Shown: piece after piece, positions 1 through 8,867 of the stretch | How positions within the stretch are numbered: position 1 is the stretch's first letter | Layout: each line of letters opens with the position of its first letter | Assembly (NCBI GenBank): GCA_963666505.2 | Contig: CAXXXL010000003.1 | Span: forward strand, 372,001-436,000 | Direction: 5' to 3' | DNA from: JABGQS01 sp963666505 | GTDB lineage: Bacteria > Bacillota > Clostridia > Christensenellales > SZUA-584 | DNA: 64,000 nucleotides | Notes under the pieces: generated by a model | Seen by the model: the letters and a program-made list of their open reading frames with translations, nothing else | What the model was told of the DNA's origin: nothing | The model's database searches: none | Program-made: the position numbers and the translations under genes

Positions 1-1205
1 CGGTGGACAAAAACTTTACACCGCTGAGGAACGGTTTTTCATGGCTGGACTCAAGGGCAGACAAGCAGATAGAAGAGATACAGGCAAAATTCAGCGAGAA
101 ACAGATATATGACATAACGGGAAAGAGCACAAAGTCTTTTTATACTCTGCCGAAAATAATGTGGCTGAAGGAAAATGAGCCTGAGAACTACGAGAAGGCA
201 TATAAGCTTTTGCTTCCGCACGATTTCGTTATTGCAAAGCTGTGCGGCGAGCCGGTAACAGACCATACTATGGCGGCGGGAACGATGCTGTATGACATTA
301 ACGAACAGAAATGGAACGATGATATAATAGACACATTTGGGATAGAAAAAGAAAAACTTCCGACGCTCAGCTTCAGTGCGGCGGCTGTGGGTACTGTACT
401 TAAAAGCGTAGCGCAGGAACTGAGATTGCCGGATGACGTGAAGGTGTGCGCCGGCGGACAGGACCAGAAGTGTGCATCTTTCGGCGCAGGCATAACCGAT
501 GGCATAGCGACGATTTCTCTTGGTACAGCTACGGCTATCGGAAAGCGCTGGAATGTTCCTCACAAAGATGAGCAGATGAGGATACCCAGCTTCTCCTTCC
601 TTTTCGAGAAGACGTGGTTTACAGAAGGTGTGCTGAGCACAGCTGCGGCCTGTATGCGCTGGCTGAAAGAAACATTTTTTGAAGATTATACGTATGAACA
701 GATGAGCGCTATCGTGGAAGAAGCGGGTGATTATAAGACAGAGCTTAGCTTCTATCCTCACTTTGTGGGCAACGGAACGCCGAACATGAAGTATGATTCT
801 ACAGGAACTTTTACAGGAATACATCTTAATACATCGAGACAGGACTTTGTGCGTGCGTTGTTTGAAGGCATAGCCATGCAGATTGAAGAGAACCTCGAAG
901 TTATGGAAGGAACGGAAGAGCTGCGTGTGTTCGGCGGCGGGGCGATGTCGAGCGCATGGTGTGAGATCATCGCCGATGTTACGAACAGCCGTGTGAAGAC
1001 GCTGCGATCCCATGAGGTTGCTTGCTCTGGCGCCGCAATGCTGGCCGGTCTTGGCAGTGGAGTTTATAAAGACGAGCAGGAAGCGTCGAGCAGGGTTTCC
1101 ATAGCAAGGATATATGAACCCAACGAGCAGCGCAGAAGCTATTACGAAGAAAAGTACGGACAGTATAAAATATTTGAGAAAAAGGCTTTTGGACCGGCGG
1201 AGTAA
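1..1205 (+). CDS. FGGY-family carbohydrate kinase (xylulokinase-like), 5' end outside the window
   Basis: The reading frame is open to the window edge and ends at TAA 1203-1205. About 400 residues are visible, whereas FGGY kinases have about 490-510, so the N-terminal part of the first actin-like domain is missing; the GTG at position 3 is probably internal. The second half carries the typical GGQDQ segment (near residue 150 of the fragment), the GNGTPN turn (near 257) and the glycine-rich VFGGGAMSSAW nucleotide-binding motif (near 310). Family members phosphorylate keto-sugars or polyols with ATP in the cytosol. The exact sugar cannot be told. A weak terminator follows. Confidence 0.85.
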   Translation, partial: VDKNFTPLRNGFSWLDSRADKQIEEIQAKFSEKQIYDITGKSTKSFYTLPKIMWLKENEPENYEKAYKLLLPHDFVIAKLCGEPVTDHTMAAGTMLYDINEQKWNDDIIDTFGIEKEKLPTLSFSAAAVGTVLKSVAQELRLPDDVKVCAGGQDQKCASFGAGITDGIATISLGTATAIGKRWNVPHKDEQMRIPSFSFLFEKTWFTEGVLSTAAACMRWLKETFFEDYTYEQMSAIVEEAGDYKTELSFYPHFVGNGTPNMKYDSTGTFTGIHLNTSRQDFVRALFEGIAMQIEENLEVMEGTEELRVFGGGAMSSAWCEIIADVTNSRVKTLRSHEVACSGAAMLAGLGSGVYKDEQEASSRVSIARIYEPNEQRRSYYEEKYGQYKIFEKKAFGPAE

Positions 1206-1235
1206 AAAGAGCTCGTTTTAATTAAAAAAACATGG

Positions 1236-1270
1236 TGAGCGCTTGTTCTATAACGGGTGCTCATTGTTTT
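1236..1270 (+). terminator. Weak terminator after the FGGY kinase
   Basis: TGAGC (1236-1240) pairs with GCTCA (1259-1263) and is followed by TTGTTTTT. The stem is short, so this is only a plausible end for the kinase transcript. Confidence 0.4.
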
Positions 1271-1296
1271 TCTGCAAGTTGGCTTTTTATATTAAA

Positions 1297-1328
1297 AAAA
1301 GATAGCCGTTCTCAGCTTCGAGAACGGC
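1297..1328 (-). terminator. Rho-independent terminator of trpB2
   Basis: GCCGTTCTC (1305-1313) and GAGAACGGC (1320-1328) form a perfect 9-bp stem with a 6-nt loop. On the minus strand it is followed by a run of seven T, just after the trpB2 stop codon. Confidence 0.85.
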
Positions 1329-1348
1329 CATTCTATGAAAAAGTAGTA

Positions 1349-2722
1349 TTATTGAACAGGTATATTCGGCAGAGTCGCAAGCCCCGCTTTGAGCATCTCA
1401 TCGGTATATTCAAAGTCCTGCATTTTACCGGAGAGGTATGCTTCATATGCCGAGAGGTCGAAATCTCCATGACCGGAAAGGTTGAAGAATATAGTCTTTG
1501 CTTCGCCCGATTCCTTGCACTCAAGCGCTTTTTGCATTGCTACGAGAATTGCGTGTGATGATTCAGGCGCTGGAAGTATACCTTCCGTCCTTGCGAACTG
1601 TACGGCTGCCTTGAAGACTTCCGTTTGGTGCACTGCCTGCGCACCGATTATTCCGTCGTCGTATAGCTGTGAAAGCAGAGGGCTGTCGCCGTGGTACCTG
1701 AGGCCGCCTGCGTGTATGCCTGCCGGAACGAAATTGTGGCCGAGTGAATACATATGAGTAACAGGAGCCATGCCTGCAGTGTCGCCGAAATCGTAGGTGA
1801 AAAGACCCTTTGTAAGCTTCGGACATGCAGCAGGTTCAACTGCGATGAACTCTATATCAGCGCCGTTTACTATCTTGTCGTGTACGAACGGGAAAGCGCA
1901 GCCAGAGAAGTTGGAGCCGCCGCCGTTACATCCAATCACGATATCCGGATAGTCGTCTACCTTATCGAATTGTTTCTTTGCTTCCAAGCCTATGATAGAC
2001 TGGTGAATTATAACGTGATTCAGAACGCTGCCCAGTGAATAGTGTGTATCTTCACGGGTCGCTGCGTCTTCAACTGCTTCGGATATTGCTATGCCGAGGC
2101 TGCCAAGTGAATTAGGATCCTGTTCGAGAATAGCACGTCCTGCGTTGGTTCTGTTCGAAGGGCTCGGATATATGTCTGCGCCGTACGTCTGTATAAGCGT
2201 TTTTCTGTACGGTTTCTGGTCGTATGATACACGAACCATGTAAACTGCGCATTCAATATCATACATTGCACACGCAATGGACAGCGCCGTGCCCCACTGC
2301 CCGGCACCCGTTTCGGTCGAAATACGTTTGATGCCCTCGACCTTGTTATAGAAAGCCTGAGGTATAGCCGTGTTTAGCTTGTGGCTGCCCGATGGGTTGG
2401 TGCCTTCATACTTATAATAGATCTTCGCCGGTGTGCCAAGCGCCTTTTCAAGCCTGTATGCACGAACAAGCGGGCTTGGACGCATAGTAGCGTATACTTC
2501 CTGCACTTCTTTTGGGATGTCGATATAGCGGTCTGTCGCCATTTCCTGCTCTATAAGAGCCATGGGGAAAAGCGGCGCTAAATCTTCAGGGCCGACAGGC
2601 TGGAAAGTTGCCGGATGCAAATAAGGCCGTATCTTATGCGGCATATCTGCTGCAACATTATAATATTGTTTTGGTAGCTCGTCTTCTGTTAAAAAAGTTT
2701 TGTTGGGAACTTGTCTACTCAT
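1349..2722 (-). CDS. trpB2: TrpB2-type tryptophan synthase beta chain (PLP enzyme)
   Basis: This is a fold-type II PLP enzyme of the TrpB2 subfamily, which makes tryptophan from indole (or a related precursor) and serine. The motif GSHKLNTA (PLP lysine near residue 115) and the phosphate-binding GGGSN loop are present. The length of 457 residues fits TrpB2, which is longer than TrpB1. I place the start at ATG 2722 because GAGGAGA lies 8 nt upstream; an in-frame ATG at 2758 has only a T-run before it. No trpA or other trp gene is near, as often seen for TrpB2, so it may salvage indole. A strong promoter and an unusual NAG-triplet leader precede it. Confidence 0.92.
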   Translation of the reverse strand: MSRQVPNKTFLTEDELPKQYYNVAADMPHKIRPYLHPATFQPVGPEDLAPLFPMALIEQEMATDRYIDIPKEVQEVYATMRPSPLVRAYRLEKALGTPAKIYYKYEGTNPSGSHKLNTAIPQAFYNKVEGIKRISTETGAGQWGTALSIACAMYDIECAVYMVRVSYDQKPYRKTLIQTYGADIYPSPSNRTNAGRAILEQDPNSLGSLGIAISEAVEDAATREDTHYSLGSVLNHVIIHQSIIGLEAKKQFDKVDDYPDIVIGCNGGGSNFSGCAFPFVHDKIVNGADIEFIAVEPAACPKLTKGLFTYDFGDTAGMAPVTHMYSLGHNFVPAGIHAGGLRYHGDSPLLSQLYDDGIIGAQAVHQTEVFKAAVQFARTEGILPAPESSHAILVAMQKALECKESGEAKTIFFNLSGHGDFDLSAYEAYLSGKMQDFEYTDEMLKAGLATLPNIPVQ

Positions 2723-2792
2723 CTTTCTAATCTCCTCTATTCTATGTTTTTTATCCATAAAAAAAACATCTCATCTCATCTCAACTCATCTT
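2715..2792 (-). promoter_or_regulatory. Leader with regularly spaced NAG triplets, TRAP-site-like, overlapping the trpB2 ribosome site
   Basis: On the minus strand AAG and four GAG triplets sit at 2792, 2787, 2782, 2777 and 2772, exactly 5 nt apart with AT/TT spacers. After a 25-nt gap come TAG 2744, TAG 2739, GAG 2734, TAG 2729, AAG 2725 and GAG 2720, covering the Shine-Dalgarno sequence and the start codon. That makes eleven triplets. Known: the Bacillus TRAP protein binds about eleven (G/U)AG triplets with 2-3 nt spacers in trp leaders. The repeats are seen; TRAP control is inference, and no mtrB gene is in the window. Confidence 0.45.
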
Positions 2793-2843
2793 TATAGGAG
2801 CCTGTGCTCCAAAAGAAATGCACTTCTTATGAACTTAATATAG

Positions 2844-2873
2844 AGTATACTGTAACTGCTGTTAAGATGTCAA
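2844..2873 (-). promoter_or_regulatory. Sigma-A type promoter of trpB2
   Basis: On the minus strand TTGACA (2873-2868), an 18-bp spacer and TATACT (2849-2844). Transcription would start near 2837, giving a leader of about 115 nt that includes a GGAGC/GCTCC hairpin (about 2797-2810) and the NAG repeats. Confidence 0.75.
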
Positions 2874-2902
2874 CCCCTTTGCTGTGTTTTTTTGACATAG
2901 AT

Positions 2903-2940
2903 AAAAAGAGCGGCTGTATAAGTTGACAGCCACTCTTTTT
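2903..2940. terminator. Bidirectional-looking terminator after the UroD-family gene
   Basis: AAAAAGAG and GGCTGT (2903-2917) pair with ACAGCC and CTCTTTTT (2926-2940) around one mismatch. It ends the Gfo/Idh-UroD transcript on the minus strand. A second GC hairpin, CAGCCC/GGGCTG, lies at about 2948-2971. Confidence 0.75.
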
Positions 2941-2985
2941 AGCAAGCAGCCCAAGGGTTTCCCGGGCTGATAATCTTAAAGAATG

Positions 2986-4050
2986 TTAATATTTATAGTC
3001 TTGTGCAGCTTTATATATTGCAAGTACGTTCTCTACAGTCGTGTCTCCTTGTACTTGGTGTGATGGGGCAACGATATATCCGTAGTTTGCTCCAAGTACA
3101 CTTATGATGCGCTGGGTTTCTTTATACACTTCCTCCGGCGTTGCGTGAGGAAGCAGGTAAACTTCGTCTATAGCGCCGTGGAAAGAAAGACGGTCACCGA
3201 ACTGCTCGAAAAGAGGCTCGGGCTGCATGCCCTTTGCTGTGACCTGGATAGGCTCTAAAACGTCGAGGCCTATCTCAACAAGATCGTCTATGACAGGAAC
3301 AAGTGAGCCGCATGAATGATAGAAGGTACCAAAGCCCATTTTCTTGAAAGTGTTTATGAGCACTTTTGAATGCGGCTTTATATGCTCTCTCCATGAGTCT
3401 GGGTTTATCATCATTCCTTCTTCGCCGCCGAGGTCTCCGCCGGAACCTATTATGTCTATCCTGCCGTCAGCAACTTCAAGAACACGCATTGCACGCTCCT
3501 TATAATATTCAGTTACTTTTGTGCAGATAGCGTTGACTATCTCAGGATCGATATACATGTCCATCAGGAACTGTTCCATGCCGCGGATATACCATGGCGT
3601 TTCGAAAGAGCCGCCCGCAAAAAACATTATCCCGCGTTCACCCTTCTTTGAATGTGCTTCGATAGCTTTTGGTATTGCGCTGTAGTCCCACCAATCAAGG
3701 CTGGGCCATTCGTGATCCATTACTTCGTCAACACTTTGGACGTTTGCAAGCGCAGGTTTGTGTATGTCGTAGTAAGTGTTATATTCGTTCTTTGCTTCGA
3801 TCCATTCTGTTCCCCAAAAATCTACGCCGTTTCCGCCAAGAGGAGGAGTAGAGCGCTCTTTCGGGCCGATATAAGGAAGATAGATCTGTCTCATATCTAT
3901 ATCAAGTTTGTCCATTACATCTTCTCTGGTGTTTACTCCAAAATGCTTTTGGAGCGCAGCCCAGACTTCTGGTGTGCATCTTAGAGAAGTCGGTGGTCTG
4001 TCTGTTTTTTCTCTTCTAAAGGCAGCCATTACCCTTTCTCTGCTGTTCAT
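2986..4050 (-). CDS. Uroporphyrinogen decarboxylase-family (MtaA/CmuA-like) protein
   Basis: The 354-residue protein has the UroD-fold pattern: N-terminal RERVMAAFRREKTDRPP, and later YHSCGSLVPVIDDLVEIG, where a His-x-Cys pair resembles the zinc site of corrinoid methyltransferases, then LSFHGAIDE. In anaerobes such proteins are mostly corrinoid or coenzyme-M methyltransferases rather than haem enzymes. The start ATG 4050 is chosen because AAAGGAG lies 9 nt upstream; an in-frame start at 4077 has no such site. It is downstream of a Gfo/Idh oxidoreductase by 63 bp, probably in one operon. No corrinoid protein is nearby, so the substrate is unknown. Confidence 0.85.
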   Translation of the reverse strand: MNSRERVMAAFRREKTDRPPTSLRCTPEVWAALQKHFGVNTREDVMDKLDIDMRQIYLPYIGPKERSTPPLGGNGVDFWGTEWIEAKNEYNTYYDIHKPALANVQSVDEVMDHEWPSLDWWDYSAIPKAIEAHSKKGERGIMFFAGGSFETPWYIRGMEQFLMDMYIDPEIVNAICTKVTEYYKERAMRVLEVADGRIDIIGSGGDLGGEEGMMINPDSWREHIKPHSKVLINTFKKMGFGTFYHSCGSLVPVIDDLVEIGLDVLEPIQVTAKGMQPEPLFEQFGDRLSFHGAIDEVYLLPHATPEEVYKETQRIISVLGANYGYIVAPSHQVQGDTTVENVLAIYKAAQDYKY

Positions 4051-4113
4051 AATATATTCTCCTTTTATTTTCACCAAGGCAACATGTTTAACACAAGTTA
4101 CCTGGTAGAGTAA

Positions 4114-5073
4114 CTAAACTCCGGGCGCAACGTCTTTGAGGAATATTTCTTTGCCGTCCTGTTCACGGCTTTTGATTCCTGCGATTATTATTTTCATCAG
4201 CTCGATAGTTTCGTCGAACGGGAACGGACGGATGTCGGTATGCAGGAAGTCTACGTAGGCTTCAAGCTGTGATTTGAACGTAGTGAACGTGTCTTTGCTG
4301 TTTAAGATAAGCGTGTCTTTTGTTCCTACCAGCATCATGTTGCCAAACGCTCCAAACATGTCTTTGGTCGTCGGTATGACGATATCAGCACCGCATTCGT
4401 GCTTTAGATGGACCACGTTTCTCTCATAAGTGCCTGTGTTTCTTACTGAAATAAACCCGGGACCTAATATCGGATAGATAGCTTCAGCTGCGTGGATGCC
4501 GTAGGTCTCCCACTTCTTTGCCATCGGGACTACGCCGAAGCGTATTTCGCCGATTTCATATGTATTTCTGTGATACGGTTTAAACGCTTTTGAATAGCGC
4601 ATAGCGCTTGAGGAGAGTATCTTTGCTCCGTCCTTTATCCAATTAACAAACGTTATTAGGTCTTCTTCGTTGTCTACCATCGGCTTGTCTATGAATAGGG
4701 GCAGACCTGCCTCAACGAACGGGCGGGCCCTCTCTACGTGCTCAAACCCTTTGTCCGTGGAAATGACCACTGCATCAACTTCACCGATACAGTCGGTTGC
4801 CTTTTCCATAACGTTGTCGATTAGAGATGTTTTTGCTACCGACACGGCATCGGCCGGATCGTCTGTCCAGATGTGTGTGACTTTTGCGCCTTCTATGCCA
4901 AGGTTTTCTTTCGGCTGTCCGCTAAGATAATTAGAGATCGTTGCATATGGGCATTTACTTAACTCTTCAGGGTCGTATCCGCCATTGATGATTGCCGACC
5001 AGGAATAAGGATGCCCGTTTCCTTCAACCATGCCCAGCATAGCCAACTTGAACTCTTTTTTCTTTTCTGCCAT
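4114..5073 (-). CDS. Gfo/Idh/MocA-family oxidoreductase
   Basis: The 319-residue protein begins with a short Rossmann strand (FKLAMLGMVEGNG) and carries the family hallmark FIDKPM (EKP-like, near residue 129) and the substrate-site YGIHAAEAIYP (near 190). Members use NAD(P) to oxidise or reduce sugars, inositols or sugar acids. The start is supported by GGAG 8 nt upstream. With the UroD-family gene it forms a two-gene minus-strand operon behind a clear promoter. The substrate is not known. Confidence 0.85.
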   Translation of the reverse strand: MAEKKKEFKLAMLGMVEGNGHPYSWSAIINGGYDPEELSKCPYATISNYLSGQPKENLGIEGAKVTHIWTDDPADAVSVAKTSLIDNVMEKATDCIGEVDAVVISTDKGFEHVERARPFVEAGLPLFIDKPMVDNEEDLITFVNWIKDGAKILSSSAMRYSKAFKPYHRNTYEIGEIRFGVVPMAKKWETYGIHAAEAIYPILGPGFISVRNTGTYERNVVHLKHECGADIVIPTTKDMFGAFGNMMLVGTKDTLILNSKDTFTTFKSQLEAYVDFLHTDIRPFPFDETIELMKIIIAGIKSREQDGKEIFLKDVAPGV

Positions 5074-5143
5074 TGTTAAAACTCCTGTTCATTTAAATTG
5101 AGGTGATAGTCGATTTGCTTTTTTAACATCGTAACTATTTCAT

Positions 5144-5172
5144 AGAATACTACCAAGATTAGTGCAAGTCAA
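5144..5172 (-). promoter_or_regulatory. Promoter of the Gfo/Idh-UroD operon
   Basis: On the minus strand TTGACT (5172-5167), a 17-bp spacer and TATTCT (5149-5144), about 70 bp before the start codon. Confidence 0.65.
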
Positions 5173-5253
5173 TGCGTTTGAGCAAATTTGCGGAATTTTT
5201 CTACAAAAGGCAAGTATTTCCCAAAAGTTCACGTTTTTCGGGTATTAGAAGTG

Positions 5254-5282
5254 TTTATTTTAGGGCGGTTATGATGTATAAT
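5254..5282 (+). promoter_or_regulatory. Promoter of the DUF3267 gene
   Basis: TTTATT (5254-5259), 17 bp, TATAAT (5277-5282). The -10 box is perfect and the -35 box is weak. The site leaves a leader of only about 18 nt. Confidence 0.55.
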
Positions 5283-5307
5283 AGGAGCCTAGAAAAGGAG
5301 ATATCTT

Positions 5308-5952
5308 ATGGAATATGAAATTTCGCAGAACGTAAAGTTTGGCGACAGGAGTTTTGAAGTAGCAGATGAATTGGGCAAGGATAAGGATAAGAACAAAAAA
5401 CCTCTGTTTTGGTCTAATGTAATTGCGATAGTTCTTTTTATACTGGTGACGGTGCTTGGTTTCTTTGCGATAAGGTGGATACATCCGCCAATGTGTTTCC
5501 CAGTAACAGTATGGAGTTTTGTGATACTGATAGTTGGTTATGCGGTATATCTTTTTGTTCACGAGCTTCTGCGGGGGCTTATATTCTGGGCTTTTAAAGG
5601 AATTGCATTCAAAGACTTGTCGTTTGGCGTAAGAATAAAACAGGGGACAGTATTCTGCATAAGTAAAGTTCCGATAAGTTTAAGAAGGGTTCGTGTTTCA
5701 CTGCTGTTCCCGTTTTTTGCGGTGTTTGTGCCATTGTTCGTATACGGCCTTGTGGCAGGTGATATCATATACGTGCTAGGGAGCGCACTGGCGGTATCAG
5801 TTAGCGCTTCAGACTTTTTCTACTTTTGGCAGTTAAGAAAATATAAGGGAAGTTTGTTTTTACTTGAAGAACGTCCGGACAAAGCAAGAGAAGAGCTTGT
5901 AGGATATATATTAAAAGAGGACGTAACCATTGACAATATAGAGGAAGAGTAA
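5308..5952 (+). CDS. DUF3267 membrane protein, possible zincin-like protease
   Basis: The 214-residue protein has two N-terminal membrane spans (about 36-57 and 66-85), then FVHELLRGLIFWAFKG, the zincin-like HExxH position of DUF3267 proteins, here HELLR so the second His is not conserved. Two further hydrophobic spans follow (about 135-170). AAAGGAG lies 8 nt before the ATG. It is a single gene, convergent with the next membrane protein. Whether it cleaves anything is doubtful given the altered motif. Confidence 0.7.
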   Translation: MEYEISQNVKFGDRSFEVADELGKDKDKNKKPLFWSNVIAIVLFILVTVLGFFAIRWIHPPMCFPVTVWSFVILIVGYAVYLFVHELLRGLIFWAFKGIAFKDLSFGVRIKQGTVFCISKVPISLRRVRVSLLFPFFAVFVPLFVYGLVAGDIIYVLGSALAVSVSASDFFYFWQLRKYKGSLFLLEERPDKAREELVGYILKEDVTIDNIEEE

Positions 5953-5958
5953 AAAGCT

Positions 5959-6351
5959 TTACGAATAAATTGTCGTCACAAGCGATGCGGCAAAACAGGC
6001 AAATATGATTATAAAAGCAGCAAGCATACCGTACTGGAGGGCAGGGTTCATACTGCCCTGAGGGTAGACAAGCTGCAGCACTATGCGTGCTGCCCAAAGT
6101 AAACATGAAAGTGCCAGCATGACTATGAGCGCAGAGCGCTGGCCGGAAAAAGCAAATATGATGTTTGCGGCGCCAATTAGCACAAGACTGAACGAAAAGA
6201 AGAAGTTAACTGCCCGTACAGAGGCAACAAGCTCGGTCGCTTCCGGTTTGATATAGGAATACCAGCTCCAGATTCTTGGAACGAAGAAGTGCCAGATGCC
6301 AAAACCTATCATCGGTATGCTGCCTGCAAGTGCTAATATTTTAAAGAGCAT
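5959..6351 (-). CDS. Small membrane protein at the end of the amino-sugar operon
   Basis: The 130-residue protein has four hydrophobic segments (about 2-20, 42-64, 70-90, 103-127) with short loops, so it is probably an integral membrane protein. GGAGG stands before the ATG. It starts 24 bp after nagA ends and is the last gene of the five-gene operon. I do not recognise the family. It could assist sugar uptake, but nothing in the sequence shows this. Confidence 0.7.
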   Translation of the reverse strand: MLFKILALAGSIPMIGFGIWHFFVPRIWSWYSYIKPEATELVASVRAVNFFFSFSLVLIGAANIIFAFSGQRSALIVMLALSCLLWAARIVLQLVYPQGSMNPALQYGMLAAFIIIFACFAASLVTTIYS

Positions 6352-6375
6352 TTTACAGCCTCCGTAAGGGGGTTT

Positions 6376-7485
6376 TTATTTTATTGGGATACCGTTTATT
6401 ATTACTTGCTGGATATTGAGTTCTTTGTCTAGAATAACGAAGTCGGCGCATTTGCCGGTCTCAATTGAACCGATGCGGCTCTGCGTTCCTATGACTTCTG
6501 CCGGACGCTGGGTAACGGAGGTTACGGCCTCTTCAAGGGGTATCCCGAAATTAACTACATTCCTCAGCGCTGTCATAAGGTTGATGCTGCTTCCGGCTAT
6601 AGTACCGTCGGCAAGGGTAGACTTTGAGTCTTTTACGAACACTTTCTGACCGCCTAGGGTATATTCGCCGTCCGGCATGCCTGCGCATCTTACCGAGTCG
6701 CTGATAGGTATCGCTCTGCCGGAAAACATGGTGAACATGGAACGTATCACGGCTGGGTGAAGATGAAGTCCGTCACTGATAAGCTCTATAGTAGCGCCGA
6801 TATCGAAAGCAGCTCCGACAACTCCGGGAGCCCTGTGCAGGAACGGTCCCATGCAGTTGAAAAGATGGGTAACATGGCTTGCTCCGTTTTTGAAAGCCTG
6901 CATAGCTGTTTCGTAGTCCGCTTCGGTGTGCCCAAGGGCTACTGTGCAGATTTTTGATGCATGCTTGATAAATTCCTCGCTGCCGCTAAGCTCCGGTGCT
7001 ACGCTTACTATTTTAATGATTTCCCCGGACTCTTTATATAGTTTGTCAAATAGGGATATATCCGGGTTTTTTAAATGATCCGGTGCCTGTGCACCACGTC
7101 TTCCATAAGAGAAGAACGGGCCTTCAAGGTGGATACCTGCGCATTTTGACTGGCTGCTGCTTCTTTCAAAATCACGAATTACTTGCACTGCAGTTAAAAG
7201 CTCTTCTTCGGGCAGCGTCATCGTCGTTGAACAGAATGATGTTATGCCGTTTGAAGCATAAAACGCAGCGAGTTTCTCTACGCCTTCGCTGCTGCCGTCG
7301 CTGAAATCTTCACCGACTGCGCCGTGCGAGTGTATCTCAACAAGGCCGGGGATGACGTAGCAGCCCTGCGCATCAATATCCGCTTTTTCGTTTGATTTGC
7401 CAATTGAAATTATTGTTTCGGAGAATTCGATGTCTGTCTTTATAAACGAACCGCCTGTGAAAACATCTGCATTTTTAATTATCAT
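6376..7485 (-). CDS. nagA: N-acetylglucosamine-6-phosphate deacetylase
   Basis: The 369-residue amidohydrolase removes acetate from GlcNAc-6-phosphate. Visible motifs are the metal-binding EIHSHGAVGED (His52, His54), GIHLEGPF (Glu121), LGHTEADYETAM, THLFN, the substrate-binding ISDGLHLHP and the catalytic Asp in ISDSVRCAG. This fits the full NagA family. It starts 8 bp after the ROK gene, within the amino-sugar operon. Its product GlcN-6-P would go to the deaminase-like proteins encoded at 25.3 kb or 38.1 kb. Confidence 0.95.
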   Translation of the reverse strand: MIIKNADVFTGGSFIKTDIEFSETIISIGKSNEKADIDAQGCYVIPGLVEIHSHGAVGEDFSDGSSEGVEKLAAFYASNGITSFCSTTMTLPEEELLTAVQVIRDFERSSSQSKCAGIHLEGPFFSYGRRGAQAPDHLKNPDISLFDKLYKESGEIIKIVSVAPELSGSEEFIKHASKICTVALGHTEADYETAMQAFKNGASHVTHLFNCMGPFLHRAPGVVGAAFDIGATIELISDGLHLHPAVIRSMFTMFSGRAIPISDSVRCAGMPDGEYTLGGQKVFVKDSKSTLADGTIAGSSINLMTALRNVVNFGIPLEEAVTSVTQRPAEVIGTQSRIGSIETGKCADFVILDKELNIQQVIINGIPIK

Positions 7486-7493
7486 AATTGTAC

Positions 7494-8867
7494 CTATATT
7501 TTTGGCAGGCTTGCTGCCGCCACACTTTGTCCGACTCTTCTGAACTTTTCATCAGGAAGAGAAAGGCTTACTTTTTTAGATATGCTTGCGTATTCGTCTG
7601 CCAGCACTTCTTTTGCTCTGCGGAGTATTATATCGCCGCCCTTGCTGGACATCACACGCCCGAGAAGCAGCACATGTTCAAAGCCGTAAAGGCTGTGGTA
7701 GAAAGCGGCAGAGTGGCCAAGGTAAACGCCGATGGAAGAATAAACGTCTTGTGCAAGTCTGCTCCCTTCGGCAAGCATATTCTGAACAACCTTGAGCTTT
7801 TCAGCGGGTGTCAGAGCCTCGTCAAACTCGTATCCTCCGTACTGTGCCAGCTTGATGACGCAGTCCTGCGAGAAATATTTTACGCCGCAGCCGATGTCGC
7901 CCGACCATTCGTCTTTCATTGCTTCGGGGTTGGCATCAACCGGAACAAAGGCAAGCTCATTCAGCCAGCCAGTTATGTTGCCGTCTTCATTAACAAAGCC
8001 TGCCGCCTCAGCTGTGCCCATTGCTATACCTAGGATGTTGTTTGTTTCCAGGCTCATCGCACCGGCAAGCGCGGTAACGTCGCCGTCGTTTGCTACAGTT
8101 ACTTTGGTTATGCTGATCTCTTTTGCTGCTCTTATGTATATATCCTTTACTTTTTCGTCCCAGAGCGCTCTTGGAACGCTCATGAAAAGCGAAGCGTGCA
8201 TTGCCATATCGTTTATGAATATGCCTGCGGAAGATACGCCTATGGCATCTACTCTTGGCATGTGGGATGCTGCAGTTTTATATGCGCTGACTATTTCGGA
8301 AAAATGGTATTCAGGGTCTGAAGTTGTCTTTGGGTGCCATACTACCTCTTCGCTGTACACGGGTTTGCCGTCTATAACTGCGGAAACTTTACGGTCGCTG
8401 CCGCCTGCATCAAAGCCTATCCTGCATCCGTTCAGATGTCTGCCTATCGGTTCAGAAGCCTCATGTTCTTCGGGCAGTTCATTTGTATATATAACTTCAA
8501 AATCATTGGAGTACGAAAGGGACATCACATTTTCATCGAACTGTCTGTTGCCTTTTTGAGTATACGCTTTTTTCAGATGGTCGTAAATTGCCTTGCTGCC
8601 GCTTACGTAGATTCTAAAACCGCCCTTTTGCCAGAGCACGGTTTTAACGAGCCTGTCCATATAGTATATGTCAGCTTTGCGCATTTGTGGCGTGCCGTGT
8701 ATGAAAGTATCATAACGTGCAGTCAGAGCGTCGTTTCTTTCGACTGCTATGCCGACCGGTTGTTTTGCTGTTTTTAGAAAAGCTTCGTTGAACTTGCCGA
8801 TCGGTATAAAGTGCTTGTCCAGAATGGGTACGTTTTTGACTTTGACATCTATACCGTATATTTTCAT
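7494..8867 (-). CDS. ROK-family protein with N-terminal extension, probable sugar kinase
   Basis: The 457-residue protein has a ROK/hexokinase-type core from about residue 148: GFDAGGSDRK (ATP phosphate-1 loop, Asp153), GVSSAGIF, VANDGDVTALAG (the ND position holds the catalytic Asp in ROK kinases) and LGIAMGTAEAAGFV. The usual ROK zinc motif CxCGxxGC is absent, and about 145 unrecognised residues precede the core. It overlaps the NahK-like gene by ATGA, so translation is coupled. Position next to nagA suggests an amino-sugar kinase; the substrate is not shown. Confidence 0.8.
   Translation of the reverse strand: MKIYGIDVKVKNVPILDKHFIPIGKFNEAFLKTAKQPVGIAVERNDALTARYDTFIHGTPQMRKADIYYMDRLVKTVLWQKGGFRIYVSGSKAIYDHLKKAYTQKGNRQFDENVMSLSYSNDFEVIYTNELPEEHEASEPIGRHLNGCRIGFDAGGSDRKVSAVIDGKPVYSEEVVWHPKTTSDPEYHFSEIVSAYKTAASHMPRVDAIGVSSAGIFINDMAMHASLFMSVPRALWDEKVKDIYIRAAKEISITKVTVANDGDVTALAGAMSLETNNILGIAMGTAEAAGFVNEDGNITGWLNELAFVPVDANPEAMKDEWSGDIGCGVKYFSQDCVIKLAQYGGYEFDEALTPAEKLKVVQNMLAEGSRLAQDVYSSIGVYLGHSAAFYHSLYGFEHVLLLGRVMSSKGGDIILRRAKEVLADEYASISKKVSLSLPDEKFRRVGQSVAAASLPKI

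Noticed and set aside
2765..2795. CATCT repeats as a CRISPR or plain microsatellite
   Set aside because: Units of 5 bp without spacers are not CRISPR. Microsatellite origin remains possible and is noted with the TRAP-like finding.
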